Positions 45,450 to 53,590 of a stretch of 64,000 bases of DNA are shown piece after piece (within the stretch, counting starts at the first letter, position 1; each line of letters opens with the position of its first letter). The position numbers and the translations under genes were made by a program. The stretch comes from Halosimplex halophilum (GTDB taxonomy: Archaea > Halobacteriota > Halobacteria > Halobacteriales > Haloarculaceae), in contig NZ_ML214297.1 in NCBI RefSeq assembly GCF_004698125.1, positions 1,302,001 to 1,366,000 of the forward strand. Direction: 5' to 3'. The notes beneath the pieces were generated by a model. The model saw only the letters and a list, made by a program, of their open reading frames with translations. It did not search any database and was not told the origin of the DNA.

Positions 45450-45757
45450 CGGACTCCCGGGGTTGCCCGGTCGTTCGAGCGCGGGGAATCCCGCTTGCCT
45501 CCTCCACCCCGCGACCCTGCGAGCGACGGGTGTCCGAGGGTCCGCTGCTCGCTTCCGCGCCTGACGGAGTGCCCTCGATCAACCGCGGCCGCGCGTCCCT
45601 GCAGACGCGAAGCCGCGGACCGCCGTCCCCGCAGGACGAGGCTTCCACGTTGGCTCGCGGGGCCCACGCCCGTCTGACCGGACGCCCCCGGTGTTCGGCC
45701 CCCGCTGAAGGCCATACCGCGGGTGACGAGCAGGGCCTAGCTGCCCGGCCTAGTCCA
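45450..45757 (-). ncRNA. Signal recognition particle (7S) RNA
   Basis: An unannotated RNA of about 308 nt. Helix 8 is clear at 45542-45565: minus strand GTCAGGCGC-GGAA-GCGAGCAGC, the conserved GGAA tetraloop and asymmetric loop bound by SRP54/SRP19. The ends pair (GGACU at 45756 with AGUCC at 45451) to give helix 1. A CTTATGA box about 26 nt upstream predicts the same 5' end. The domain order and size match haloarchaeal 7S RNA. Confidence 0.88.
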
Positions 45758-45774
45758 CTCCGACCTACCGCCGT

Positions 45775-45795
45775 CCATCATAAGGACCTTTCGGG
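45775..45795 (-). promoter_or_regulatory. SRP RNA promoter
   Basis: On the minus strand, CCCGAAAGGTCCTTATGATGG contains a CGAAAG BRE-like element and CTTATGA (45778-45784). It is placed to start transcription at about 45756. Confidence 0.65.
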
Positions 45796-45840
45796 TCACT
45801 CCGACGACCCGAGCCTGAGACCCAGTGACTGCGGCGGGAC

Positions 45841-46260
45841 TCAGACCAGGCCGAGCGTCCGCGACCACCACAGGCTCGCGACGGGAATCAGGAGCGAGAC
45901 GGCGACGCTCGCCCACCGGTGGTAGGTGATGATCGCCGGCGCGTCCATGTCGAACAGGACCTGCTCGGGGACCGTCACGGCCCACACCGCGATCACGACG
46001 GTCGCGAACAGCCCGAGCGCGATGCCGACCCCCGCGGCCAGCGGCGGGTCGGTCCGCTCGTCGCGGCCCGCCGCGAGGACGATGGCCGCGACGAGTGCGA
46101 AGATCCCCGCGACGAGCGGGTTCAGCGCGCCCTCCGCGTAGTAGGTCCCGACCGCGGATCCGGGCGCCGTCCGCACCAGCAAGTACGGGGCGGCCAGCGA
46201 CACGAGCACGAGCAGGCACCCGACGACGCCGACCAGCGGCGCGAGCCGCGTCTGCTTCAT
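45841..46260 (-). CDS. Four-TM haloarchaeal membrane protein, unknown
   Basis: This 139-residue protein has four helices at about 12-34, 58-78, 88-108 and 118-135. ATG 46260 is chosen because the upstream extension is a poor protein. No catalytic motif. It is upstream of, and same strand as, the SRP RNA gene. Confidence 0.6.
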   Translation of the reverse strand: MKQTRLAPLVGVVGCLLVLVSLAAPYLLVRTAPGSAVGTYYAEGALNPLVAGIFALVAAIVLAAGRDERTDPPLAAGVGIALGLFATVVIAVWAVTVPEQVLFDMDAPAIITYHRWASVAVSLLIPVASLWWSRTLGLV

Positions 46261-46399
46261 GTCCCCGACTGCGGACGCTCCGGTTTTAACGGCCCCGGTC
46301 TCCGGCAGCGGTCCCGCCGTCCGGAGACGGCCGATCGTCGGTCGCCGAGCCGACCACCGAGCCGAAAAGCGGACAACGGGGGCGGCCGAACCGCCGCGT

Positions 46400-46774
46400 A
46401 TGGGATTCGGCGACACCGCCAAGAAGATCCAGCGCGTGACCGACATCGCTGAGAAGCTCTACGAGCGACTCAACCAGGTGATCGAGCAGGTCCAGGACCT
46501 CAAGGAACGGGTCGAGTCCACCAGCGAACAGCTCGACGCGATGGACCGGGAGCTGGCCGAACAGCGCGCCATCGTCGAGGCGCTCGCCGAACAGCAGGGC
46601 GTCGACGTCGAGGCCGTCGTCGACGAGCTTCCCGACCCCGACGCGGAGGGCGAAGGTGATGCCGAATCGGGCGAGACCGGGGCCGACGGAAGCGACGCCG
46701 ACGGGTCCGGGAGCGACGCGACCGACACCTCGGCCGACACGACCGACCCGGACACCGCCACGACGAACGACTGA
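46400..46774 (+). CDS. Coiled-coil haloarchaeal protein (DUF5798-like)
   Basis: This 124-residue protein begins GFGDTAKKIQRVTDIAEKLYERL, followed by a continuous heptad coiled coil (about 10-75) with leucines at regular spacing. The C-terminal 45 residues are Asp/Ser/Thr/Gly-rich and disordered. It matches the DUF5798 protein of haloarchaea from memory. It may bind a membrane or nucleoid partner; role unknown. Confidence 0.65.
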   Translation: MGFGDTAKKIQRVTDIAEKLYERLNQVIEQVQDLKERVESTSEQLDAMDRELAEQRAIVEALAEQQGVDVEAVVDELPDPDAEGEGDAESGETGADGSDADGSGSDATDTSADTTDPDTATTND

Positions 46775-46807
46775 CGGGAGCCGACCGGCGGTGTCGTTCT
46801 CGCTCCG

Positions 46808-47218
46808 TTACTCGAACAGCCGCTGGTGTTCCACCTTGAGACAGCGGTCCTGGACGAAGTTCCGGCCGGCCGCCTCGACGCGCTCGCCCGCCTCGTCGTG
46901 GGTGATGCCCAGCTGGAGCCAGACGGTGCCGGCGTCGTCGCGGTCCAGCGCCTCGTCGACGATCCCCGGGACCTCGTCGGTCGGCCGGAACACGTCCACG
47001 ATGTCGACCGCCTCCTCGACCTCGGCGAGCGAGTCGTACGGCTCCCGGCCGAAGATCTCGTCGGCGTAGGGGTTGACCGGGACCACCTCGTACCCCTGCT
47101 CGCGCATGTACGACGGAACGTCGTGAGCCGCCTTCCCGGGCGTGCTCGACAGCCCGACGACGGCGATCGTCTCCCCTTCGAGTATCTCGCGGAGTCGCTC
47201 GTCGGAATCGACTGGCAT
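46808..47218 (-). CDS. CoA-binding domain protein (YccU type)
   Basis: This 136-residue Rossmann-like protein has IAVVGLSSTPGKAAHDVPSY (the nucleotide loop), PVNPYADEIFG, and VDVFRPTDEVP. Cys-x-x-VEHQRL is near the end. The start at 47218 begins PVDSDERL. Such proteins bind CoA or acyl-CoA and may regulate acyltransferases. Confidence 0.85.
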   Translation of the reverse strand: MPVDSDERLREILEGETIAVVGLSSTPGKAAHDVPSYMREQGYEVVPVNPYADEIFGREPYDSLAEVEEAVDIVDVFRPTDEVPGIVDEALDRDDAGTVWLQLGITHDEAGERVEAAGRNFVQDRCLKVEHQRLFE

Positions 47219-47289
47219 GTCCGGACGATGGGCCGAGACGCGCAAAAGACTGCCGGCCCTCGGCGCTCCCCGGTGTCGCCGGTTGGTCG

Positions 47290-47925
47290 TCACCGCTCCA
47301 GTTGCTCGGGCGTCGCATCCGGGATGGTCGTCGAGACCGCGCCGTCCGCCTCGACGGTGACGGCGTGGTCGAACAGCTGGCGGAGCGTGTTCAGCGTCTC
47401 CTCGTCGTGGGCCGTCGACTCGATGACGTGGATGCCCATCGCGTCGGCGTTGTCGATGCGGCTCGTGAACACGTGCATGAACCGGAAGACGGTCTGCACG
47501 TCCGAGTACATCAGCAGCGTCGACAGCGAGTCGACCAGCACCCGGACGTTCTCGATCCCCCGCTGCTGGTGGAACTCCTCGACGAACTCGGAGAACTTGA
47601 TCCCGATGCCCGTCATGTCCTCCGGCGAGGAGGCGTACTTGACGATGTCCGTGTCGCGGGCGCTCCGACCCTGGTGTTTCGTCACGCAGTCGACGATACC
47701 GATGTCCACCGAGCCCGGGTCGGAGACGAGCGCCTCGTAGTCGTTGAGGACGCGGCTCGCGCTGTCGCGGGTGGTGACCACGATGACCCCCTCGCCGCGT
47801 TCGGAGCCGTGAGCCAGCACGTCGAGCGCCATGCGACGCTTGCCCGACAGCGGCGGCCCGGAGACCAGCAGGTTCGTACCCGGGGCCACCGTCGCGTTCC
47901 CGAACGTCGTTCCGAGGTCGTACAT
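47290..47925 (-). CDS. RecA/KaiC-like ATPase-fold protein (HTR-like)
   Basis: This 211-residue protein begins MYDLGTTFGNATVAPG and has a P-loop-like GPPLSGKR at about 23-30. The usual final Ser/Thr after the Lys is replaced by Arg. The Walker B-like strand VRVLVDSLS and DSLSTLLMYSDVQTVFRF follow. It matches the haloarchaeal HTR-like/DUF7504 family (from memory), usually found with receiver and histidine-kinase genes, though none is next to it here. ATP binding may be lost. Confidence 0.7.
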   Translation of the reverse strand: MYDLGTTFGNATVAPGTNLLVSGPPLSGKRRMALDVLAHGSERGEGVIVVTTRDSASRVLNDYEALVSDPGSVDIGIVDCVTKHQGRSARDTDIVKYASSPEDMTGIGIKFSEFVEEFHQQRGIENVRVLVDSLSTLLMYSDVQTVFRFMHVFTSRIDNADAMGIHVIESTAHDEETLNTLRQLFDHAVTVEADGAVSTTIPDATPEQLER

Positions 47926-48121
47926 TCCTACGGGAGACACCACCGTTTCGACACGAACCGCGCCCGGTCCGCTCGATACGTGTCGATTAGTCGCGGCGGT
48001 CGTTAAAATCTTTATTATGGCCCTTTCCCGCGGGACCACTCCCACGGGCGGATCCGGTCGTCTCGGACCGCTCCACGATCTCCCGACTGGCCGCGAGCTC
48101 GACACCCCCATCACGGATCGG

Positions 48122-48131
48122 GACGTTTAAA
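48122..48131 (+). promoter_or_regulatory. tRNA-Arg promoter
   Basis: GACGTTTAAAC places a TTTAA box about 30 nt before the tRNA. Confidence 0.6.
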
Positions 48132-48158
48132 CATCGATGCCCGTGTAAGAATTTGTGC

Positions 48159-48233
48159 GGGCGCTTAGCTCAGTTTGGACAGAGTGCTTGGCTTCGGACC
48201 AAGCTGTCGCGGGTTCAAATCCTGCAGCGCCCA
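48159..48233 (+). tRNA. tRNA-Arg (UCG)
   Basis: All arms fold: acceptor GGGCGCU/AGCGCCC with discriminator A, D stem GCUC/GAGU, anticodon stem CUUGG/CCAAG with loop CUUCGGA giving anticodon UCG (Arg, reads CGA), and T stem GCGGG/CCTGC around UUCAAAU. There is no intron. CCA is not encoded. The integrated element begins right after the discriminator base, so the 3' half is the likely attachment site. Confidence 0.95.
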
Positions 48234-48422
48234 CTCCTTCGCCGCCCGACTCGGATACAATTCTGCTCATCCGGTAGCGGCGCTGCTACCTCGAGAATCA
48301 GCCGATACTCCGGTATCACGAGACCCCTCTGAGACTGACACAAGTTCGGGACAAACTGCGGCCCATCGCTGTCCTGCGATTCCCCGACGCAAAGACTCGC
48401 TTGCGACGGGAGGGGTGCAGGC

Positions 48423-48653
48423 ATGAGTCAGGCCGTCAGTCAGGGGGAGGAAGTCCCCGAGACGGCCGTGCGGAATCGGTCGCAGTACGCCGACACCCTC
48501 CACCGGCTTGACCCGGACGCCGACGAGCCCGAGCCGGCGTGCGTCGAAGCCGAGTACCGGGAGGACGCCGAGTTCACCGACGTTCCCGTCGCGGCGTACC
48601 CTCACTACAGCCTCTGCGGTAACCCGGAGTGTTTCGGGAGTGAGTGGTGGTGA
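48423..48653 (+). CDS. Small acidic protein with Cys pair, element gene
   Basis: This 76-residue acidic protein has a C-terminal SLCGNPECFGSEWW carrying CxxxxC, a possible metal site. GGGAGGGG about 6 nt upstream marks the ATG. Its stop overlaps the methyltransferase start. It is the first gene after the tRNA. No family recognised. Confidence 0.55.
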   Translation: MSQAVSQGEEVPETAVRNRSQYADTLHRLDPDADEPEPACVEAEYREDAEFTDVPVAAYPHYSLCGNPECFGSEWW

Positions 48654-49354
48654 CGGGGGAGCCGTTCGTCGTCGACGGCTACAGCGGGCCGGGCGGTGTC
48701 GGCCTCGCGCTTGACGAGCTTCCGGTTCGTCACCTGGGCATCGACATCGAGGACTACAGCGACACCTATCCGGGTGAGTTCGTCCAGGGCGACGCGTCGA
48801 ACCCTGGGTTCATGGGGAGTTTCGAATCGCCTGAATTGCTGTGGCTGTCGCCGCGGTGTCAGGCGTATTCGAAACTCTCGTGGGCCAACATGGGCCGCTA
48901 CGACTGGGAGGAGACGCCGAAAGAGCGCTACCCCACCTTCGCGGACCTGAACGTCCGAGAAGTCGTCGCGGCCGTCGACCCAGAGGAGTACATCATCGAG
49001 AACGTCGCCACCTGTGACGATCTGGAAGAACCGGCGCGGTTGAACGGGCTGGCGTTCGGGTTGCCGGTGAACAACTGCCGGCACTTCGAGACGAGCTTCC
49101 CCGTTCCCGACGCCTTCGAGAGCGGGACCGCGGAGATCTCTATCGGCTCCGAGTACGTCCGCCACGAACTCGCGGCGGCGAAGGGCGTACCTGCGGAGTG
49201 GACGGAATCCGAGATTCGGTCAGCTATCCCCCGCGAGTTCGTCCAGTACCTCCTCCACTACTGTCCGAGCGTCCCAGACGTGCCGCTCCCCACGGAGTTG
49301 CGACAGCGGCCGCTCGGAGAGTTCGCAACCGTCGCGGGAGGTGAGCGGCCGTGA
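48644..49354 (+). CDS. DNA (cytosine-5) methyltransferase
   Basis: This 236-residue enzyme has C5-MTase motifs in order: motif I DGYSGPGGVGLAL (SAM), motif II-like GIDIED, motif IV SPRCQAYS with the catalytic Cys (the usual second Pro of SPPCQ is Arg), motif VI IIENV, motif VIII-like NCRHFETSF, and motif X-like SAIPREFVQYL. The target-recognition part is very short, as in phage enzymes. Three successive GTG codons (48644, 48647, 48650) could be the start; 48650 gives a 4-nt overlap with the upstream stop. No restriction partner is adjacent. Confidence 0.85.
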   Translation: MVVTGEPFVVDGYSGPGGVGLALDELPVRHLGIDIEDYSDTYPGEFVQGDASNPGFMGSFESPELLWLSPRCQAYSKLSWANMGRYDWEETPKERYPTFADLNVREVVAAVDPEEYIIENVATCDDLEEPARLNGLAFGLPVNNCRHFETSFPVPDAFESGTAEISIGSEYVRHELAAAKGVPAEWTESEIRSAIPREFVQYLLHYCPSVPDVPLPTELRQRPLGEFATVAGGERP

Positions 49355-49551
49355 CGTTCCAGTCGTCGCTGTTCCACTACGAGGAGGACCTGTCGGCCCT
49401 GTCAGACGCCCAGCGGGAGGTGTACGAGGCGGTCGAACAGGACGGCTACGGGATGCGGGAGTACGCTCGCAAAACCGGCCGCTCACCCGGCACGGTCGGA
49501 AACCTCCTACGCCGGGCTCGCCGCCGTCTCGACGGGGGTGAGCACGCGTGA
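49351..49551 (+). CDS. Small sigma-region-4-like HTH protein
   Basis: This 66-residue protein has LSDAQREVYEAVEQDGYGMREYARKTGRSPGTVGNLLRRA-type sequence, with a helix-turn-helix in residues 33-60 that resembles sigma-70 region 4 or phage activator domains. It overlaps the genes on both sides by four bases (GTGA), so it is part of a tightly coupled cassette. It may regulate the cassette. Confidence 0.75.
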   Translation: MTFQSSLFHYEEDLSALSDAQREVYEAVEQDGYGMREYARKTGRSPGTVGNLLRRARRRLDGGEHA

Positions 49552-50417
49552 CCCCCGAGGGAGACCGGCCGGCTCCCTCTCAGGAGTTCTGGGCTGGTGC
49601 GGCCAGCGGGTCGTCGCGCAAGATGCTGGCCCGCGCTCAGCGGTGGCTGGAGGGCCCGCGGCCGTCGCGGATCATGGTCAACTACCAGACCATGCTGAAC
49701 GGCCGGGATTCGCGGTGGAGAGACTACGACCTGTTCATCGACCCCGGCGCCTACTCGATGTTCGCCCCACCCGAGCATGGTGGCCAGGGGCTCGCCGATT
49801 ATCCCGAGTCGACCGAATCCTACCTGTATGACATCGGGCAGATACAGCCAGCGTACTACGCGTGGCGCGATTACGTCTGTGAAGACGACGTGCGGGAGTT
49901 CCACGACTGGTCCGTCCGAGAGCAACAAGAGCGGACGCTCGACCGACACATCGAATGTGCGAACCTCCATGATGACCTGGGGATCACAGCCGAGCCGGTC
50001 GCCGTCGTTCAGGGCTGGAAGCCGGCAGACTACCGGCGACACGCCCAGCAACTCCGCGACCACGGACTCGTCACCAACCGCGTTGGTATCGGCACGATGT
50101 GCGGCCGTGACGACGTGGCGATTTGCGAGGAGATCGTCGCGGCAGTCCGCGAGGTACTCCCAGACGTAGAACTCCACGCGTTCGGGCTGGACAAGCGGTG
50201 CTACGACAGCGAGCCCATCATTGAGGAGATCACATCGACGGACTCGCTGGCGTACTGTTACCGCTACCAGCGACCGGCGGGGTGGTCCCGCTGGGAGTAT
50301 ATTTTCAAGCTCTACCTAGACCACCGCGCCGCCTGGGACGACGCGGTCGGTGGCGCCGAGTACCGGTCGCGGGAGAACCGAGATCGTGGTCAGTCCTCAC
50401 TGGAGGGGTTCGCGTGA
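49548..50417 (+). CDS. DpdA-like TGT-fold protein (7-deazaguanine in DNA)
   Basis: This 289-residue protein has a tRNA-guanine-transglycosylase pattern. FIDPGAYSMF (Asp 66) corresponds to the base-binding DSGG(F/Y)Q segment, VVQGW is near 153, VGIGTMCGR near 179, HAFGLDK near 210, and STDSLAYCY near 230 has the probable nucleophile Asp 232. It lacks the zinc site of tRNA enzymes, as do phage DpdA proteins that place preQ0 or its derivatives in DNA. It is co-translated with the methyltransferase cassette. Precursor genes (folE, queD/E/C) are not in the window, so host preQ0 would be used. Confidence 0.72.
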   Translation: MTPEGDRPAPSQEFWAGAASGSSRKMLARAQRWLEGPRPSRIMVNYQTMLNGRDSRWRDYDLFIDPGAYSMFAPPEHGGQGLADYPESTESYLYDIGQIQPAYYAWRDYVCEDDVREFHDWSVREQQERTLDRHIECANLHDDLGITAEPVAVVQGWKPADYRRHAQQLRDHGLVTNRVGIGTMCGRDDVAICEEIVAAVREVLPDVELHAFGLDKRCYDSEPIIEEITSTDSLAYCYRYQRPAGWSRWEYIFKLYLDHRAAWDDAVGGAEYRSRENRDRGQSSLEGFA

Positions 50418-50557
50418 CCGAGTTCGTCCGTGCGTCGCGGCTGTACGACGTAGAGACGGGCGAGCGCGTTCGTTGGGACTGGGGCGGTCAGCAACCGGTC
50501 GCAGAAAGCGAGGCGCGGGTCCAGCGCGCCGTCGCTGAATTGGAACGCGAGGGGTGA
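50414..50557 (+). CDS. Small protein, unknown function
   Basis: This 47-residue protein (GTG start, 4-nt overlap with the DpdA-like gene) reads TEFVRASRLYDVETGERVRW and then an acidic helix. It is part of the cassette; function unknown. Confidence 0.45.
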   Translation: MTEFVRASRLYDVETGERVRWDWGGQQPVAESEARVQRAVAELEREG

Positions 50558-50563
50558 GCGAAG

Positions 50564-52189
50564 GTGCAAACGGTCCGACTCGCCCCACACGAGTTTAACG
50601 CGAACCTGTTGTTTAACGATAACGGGCTCGCGCCGTTTTTCGGGCTGGACAACGCGGTCAAACAGGCCGGCGGCTCCCGACGCGAGGAGTTCCACGCGGA
50701 CGGCGAACAGTGGGTCGCCCGCCTCTCTTACCAAGAGAGCAACATCGTCCACCCCGGCAGTCAGACACCCCAGGGGACGGACTTCCGCATCGAGACGATC
50801 CGTGAGTACCGCATCAAAGTGATGCGCCATCCGTCGGAGGATTCGGTCGGTGAGCAAGACTTCACGGCCCACGTCGCGCCCCGCTGGCCGGGCATGGAGG
50901 GCGAGAAAGACGACGGCACCCGCGTCGAGATTCCCGTTCCCGATGGCTTCGGCGAAGGGGTGAACGTCCGGGTGAAGGGGTCGAACATCGCGTTCGACCA
51001 CTATCCGAAGTTGCTCCGACGAGCGGCGGGAGTCCTGGGTATCGCGACGCGGTACTTCGAGGACCCGCACCCCTACTCGAACATTCAGGACGCCGAGCGC
51101 TACGCGCGGGTCCACACGGACGCCAGCGGCCCCGTCCACGCCCGCGACGGCCCGCTGGCCGCGATGGGGCATCTCTTGGAGAGCGACCGTTCAGGCTACC
51201 GCAAGGTCGTCCAGAACGACGACGACGAGCGCGGTCGGAATCTCCCCGGCTACTACCATACCGCGACGCTCGACGCGAGCCGCGTGCGCGAGGCGTTCCC
51301 CGACCACGCCCTCCCGAAAGAGGTGAAACACTACTACGCCCGAGAAGCGGCGTCGATGCCCGACGATCACCCGCTGTCCCATCCGAAGGTCGGCGCGTCG
51401 CTCCAGGCATCGCTGCTTGACGACGACGAGACGGTGCGCTGGCGAGATCTCGACCGGCTTCGCCGGGAGTTAGACCAGACGGTGCTGTCGGTGCTGGCCG
51501 ACGCTGGACTGGACGTAGCGCCGAGCGATGGGCATGGGCCGTTCGTCGCGGATGCGTACTTCGAGCCGGCGGTTGACGAGAGCGGGCCCGACCCTATCGG
51601 GCTGGACCTGACGCGGGTCGAACAGTCCCAGGAGAGCGTGGTCGTGCGCCACCTCGCCGACGGCCTCTCGCCCGTGCAGTGGGAGGCGATGGAGACGCTG
51701 GTAACCGACGGTGGCCAGGTGGCGCCGGCGGACATCGCGGACGCGCACGGCCGGCACGTTGAGTCCGTCCGCCGGGCGCTGCGGGAGATGGATGATCTCG
51801 TCGAGCGCGAGTATGCGTCGGTGTCGTTGCGCTCGGAGTACGTCGCTGAAATGGTCCACGCGGCGGTTGACGAGGCACGCGAAGGGCTCGAACGCGCGGC
51901 GGAGGCGACGGCGAAGGCGATGGAGGCCGCCGAGCGCGGCCTAGACGAGACGATGAGCGCGTTCATCGCGTGGGCGGCCCGCCACGGTGTCGACGTAGAC
52001 GATGCCCGCGATGCCCGCATGACGCTCCGATTCAACGGGACGGTCGCGAGCGACGTGGGTGAGTCCATCCGCGAGGGGTTCCGGGTCTGGAAGGACGCGG
52101 GGATGCCCGAGCAGCGCTATCGCGAGGCGCAAGTCCGGTTCGGTGACGGCTCGATCAGCGACGCCTGGCGGTTCCTGAACACCGGGTAG
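50564..52189 (+). CDS. DUF7845-like element protein, possible replication or regulatory factor
   Basis: This 541-residue protein begins QTVRLAPHEFNANLLFNDNG. The N-terminal half is of mixed alpha/beta character (about 1-370) with VKHYYAREAASMPDDHPLSHPKVGAS and no enzymatic motif I can name. About 385-450 is a winged helix (VAPADIADAHGRHVESVRRAL...). A long helical region rich in Ala and Glu (about 450-490) follows. Homologues occur on haloarchaeal plasmids and proviruses. It closes the plus-strand cassette. A replication or maintenance role is inference. Confidence 0.6.
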   Translation: MQTVRLAPHEFNANLLFNDNGLAPFFGLDNAVKQAGGSRREEFHADGEQWVARLSYQESNIVHPGSQTPQGTDFRIETIREYRIKVMRHPSEDSVGEQDFTAHVAPRWPGMEGEKDDGTRVEIPVPDGFGEGVNVRVKGSNIAFDHYPKLLRRAAGVLGIATRYFEDPHPYSNIQDAERYARVHTDASGPVHARDGPLAAMGHLLESDRSGYRKVVQNDDDERGRNLPGYYHTATLDASRVREAFPDHALPKEVKHYYAREAASMPDDHPLSHPKVGASLQASLLDDDETVRWRDLDRLRRELDQTVLSVLADAGLDVAPSDGHGPFVADAYFEPAVDESGPDPIGLDLTRVEQSQESVVVRHLADGLSPVQWEAMETLVTDGGQVAPADIADAHGRHVESVRRALREMDDLVEREYASVSLRSEYVAEMVHAAVDEAREGLERAAEATAKAMEAAERGLDETMSAFIAWAARHGVDVDDARDARMTLRFNGTVASDVGESIREGFRVWKDAGMPEQRYREAQVRFGDGSISDAWRFLNTG

Positions 52190-52333
52190 CAGCCCGCCCG
52201 AGTAGAGGCATCACTGTCGTTCGCCCCTGTTTTCCGGGTATTTCCCAACTATATTTGCGCTTCCCAGCTGTGATTCGGCAACCTCGGTTGTACTCGTCGG
52301 GGCCCGCGAGCGCCAGCTGGGCATCGCCGGCGC

Positions 52334-52366
52334 GACGGAACCCTACCCGGGGGGTTTGGTTCCGTC
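52334..52366. terminator. Hairpin in the gap after the plus-strand cassette
   Basis: GACGGAACC and GGTTCCGTC form a 9-bp inverted repeat with a C/G-rich loop (52334-52366). It lies between the convergent plus-strand cassette and the propeller gene. It may terminate one or both transcripts. The rest of 52190-52456 has no gene. Confidence 0.4.
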
Positions 52367-52456
52367 TTAGGGGTGTGGCTAAGGCCACTCGCTCAAAATA
52401 CACCGCACCGCCTCTGCTAGTTCCAACTGCAATAGCGGCTGGCCGGTTTGAAACAG

Positions 52457-53542
52457 CTAACTGGCTGTCTGGTTGATGGTACCGACAGAACTACGGCTAA
52501 TCGAGATATCGACTGTCGCAGCGTGGAGACGACGACGCTCTTCGTGGGCATGGGCATAGAGAACGAACTTTTCCCGGGTTTCATCGTAGGCGACAGTCGG
52601 GTCTTGAATACCTTTCTCGGGCTGAACAGACGAATTTCGGAAGGGTGCAGCGACATTTCCGATATACGTCAGATTCGTTCCGAGTTCCGCCGTCGCGAAT
52701 AGAGCCACGTCGTACTTTGGGTGCTCCTTCGAGCGATCCGCGAAGACCAGATACATCCCATCGTGTTTGACAATCTCGTAATCCCCTGTTTTGAATCCAT
52801 CTTCAGAACGGTATACGGGTTCTCGAATCGTCCAGTCCGAAATCCCGTTGGGTGATGTCGCATACCCGATTTTCGATCCGGAAAGGCCGCTTGTGTTACC
52901 AGCCTCGTAGAACATGTGGAAGGTCCCATTCTCGTGATATACGCCCGTATCGTCGATACCCTCTGGAAGTGACTTGTACCAGCTCCAATTCCCGTTCAGA
53001 GAGTCACCTGTCAGAACGCTACGACTGTAATAGGCGTACCAACTACCGTTCGCACGGAGCATATTGTCAACGGAGTCGCCAGGGGGCTTCACACGATAGA
53101 ACACGTCTGTCCGGTTGATTTCCCACCCGTCTGCAGTCATCGGGACAGTGTCGCTGTCTGATTTGTAAAGGTGAGTGCAGTGATACTGACCGAGCAAGTA
53201 CAGTTTTCCGTCATGCCACTCCAACTGATTATCGTGTGAAACGCCTGCGAATACAGAGCTGTTACGCGTTCGCTCAGCACGATACTCAATCTGATACGTC
53301 GAATTCTGTTCGGTCACGACTTCACCCGAACCTGAAAGAGTCTGTTTCGGCGTCGCTGACTCCGGTTGGGTTGAGTTCCACGCAAACTCGTCCGGTGGTT
53401 GGACACAAGCGCGTCTATCGGCTGGGTCTTGTGACCCTCCAAATAGAAAGAGCGTCGTCGCGCCCCCGACTAATCCGAGTACGATCCCGACGATCACTCC
53501 ATATTTCACAAAATCAATCAGAGCGCCCCGTTCTGTCTGCAT
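52457..53542 (-). CDS. Membrane-anchored beta-propeller (GH43/62-like) protein
   Basis: This 361-residue protein has an N-terminal TM helix (about 13-33), then an extracellular domain with repeated blade-like strands. These include WHDGKLYLLGQYHCTHLYKSDS, GVYHENGTFHMFYEAGN, YEIVKHDGMYLVFADRS and QDPTVAYDETREKFVLYAHAH, as in five-bladed glycoside hydrolase-like propellers. Many Asn-x-Ser/Thr sites suggest glycosylation. It is AT-rich compared with its neighbours, suggesting an acquired cargo gene. It may act on host surface glycans. Confidence 0.65.
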   Translation of the reverse strand: MQTERGALIDFVKYGVIVGIVLGLVGGATTLFLFGGSQDPADRRACVQPPDEFAWNSTQPESATPKQTLSGSGEVVTEQNSTYQIEYRAERTRNSSVFAGVSHDNQLEWHDGKLYLLGQYHCTHLYKSDSDTVPMTADGWEINRTDVFYRVKPPGDSVDNMLRANGSWYAYYSRSVLTGDSLNGNWSWYKSLPEGIDDTGVYHENGTFHMFYEAGNTSGLSGSKIGYATSPNGISDWTIREPVYRSEDGFKTGDYEIVKHDGMYLVFADRSKEHPKYDVALFATAELGTNLTYIGNVAAPFRNSSVQPEKGIQDPTVAYDETREKFVLYAHAHEERRRLHAATVDISISRSSVGTINQTAS

Positions 53543-53590
53543 ACCGGCCAGTGTCTACACCGACAATTTAGCTTTTTGAATTAGGTCTTT

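Noticed and set aside
45447..45720. Cys-poor plus-strand frame near 45.5 kb as a coding gene
   Set aside because: It runs through conserved SRP RNA helices and has no start context.
45328..45757. Reading frames on both strands through the SRP RNA and the repeat beside it
   Set aside because: The SRP helix 8 and terminal pairing explain the region as RNA. I first considered RNase P RNA because of the size, but its signature sequences are absent.
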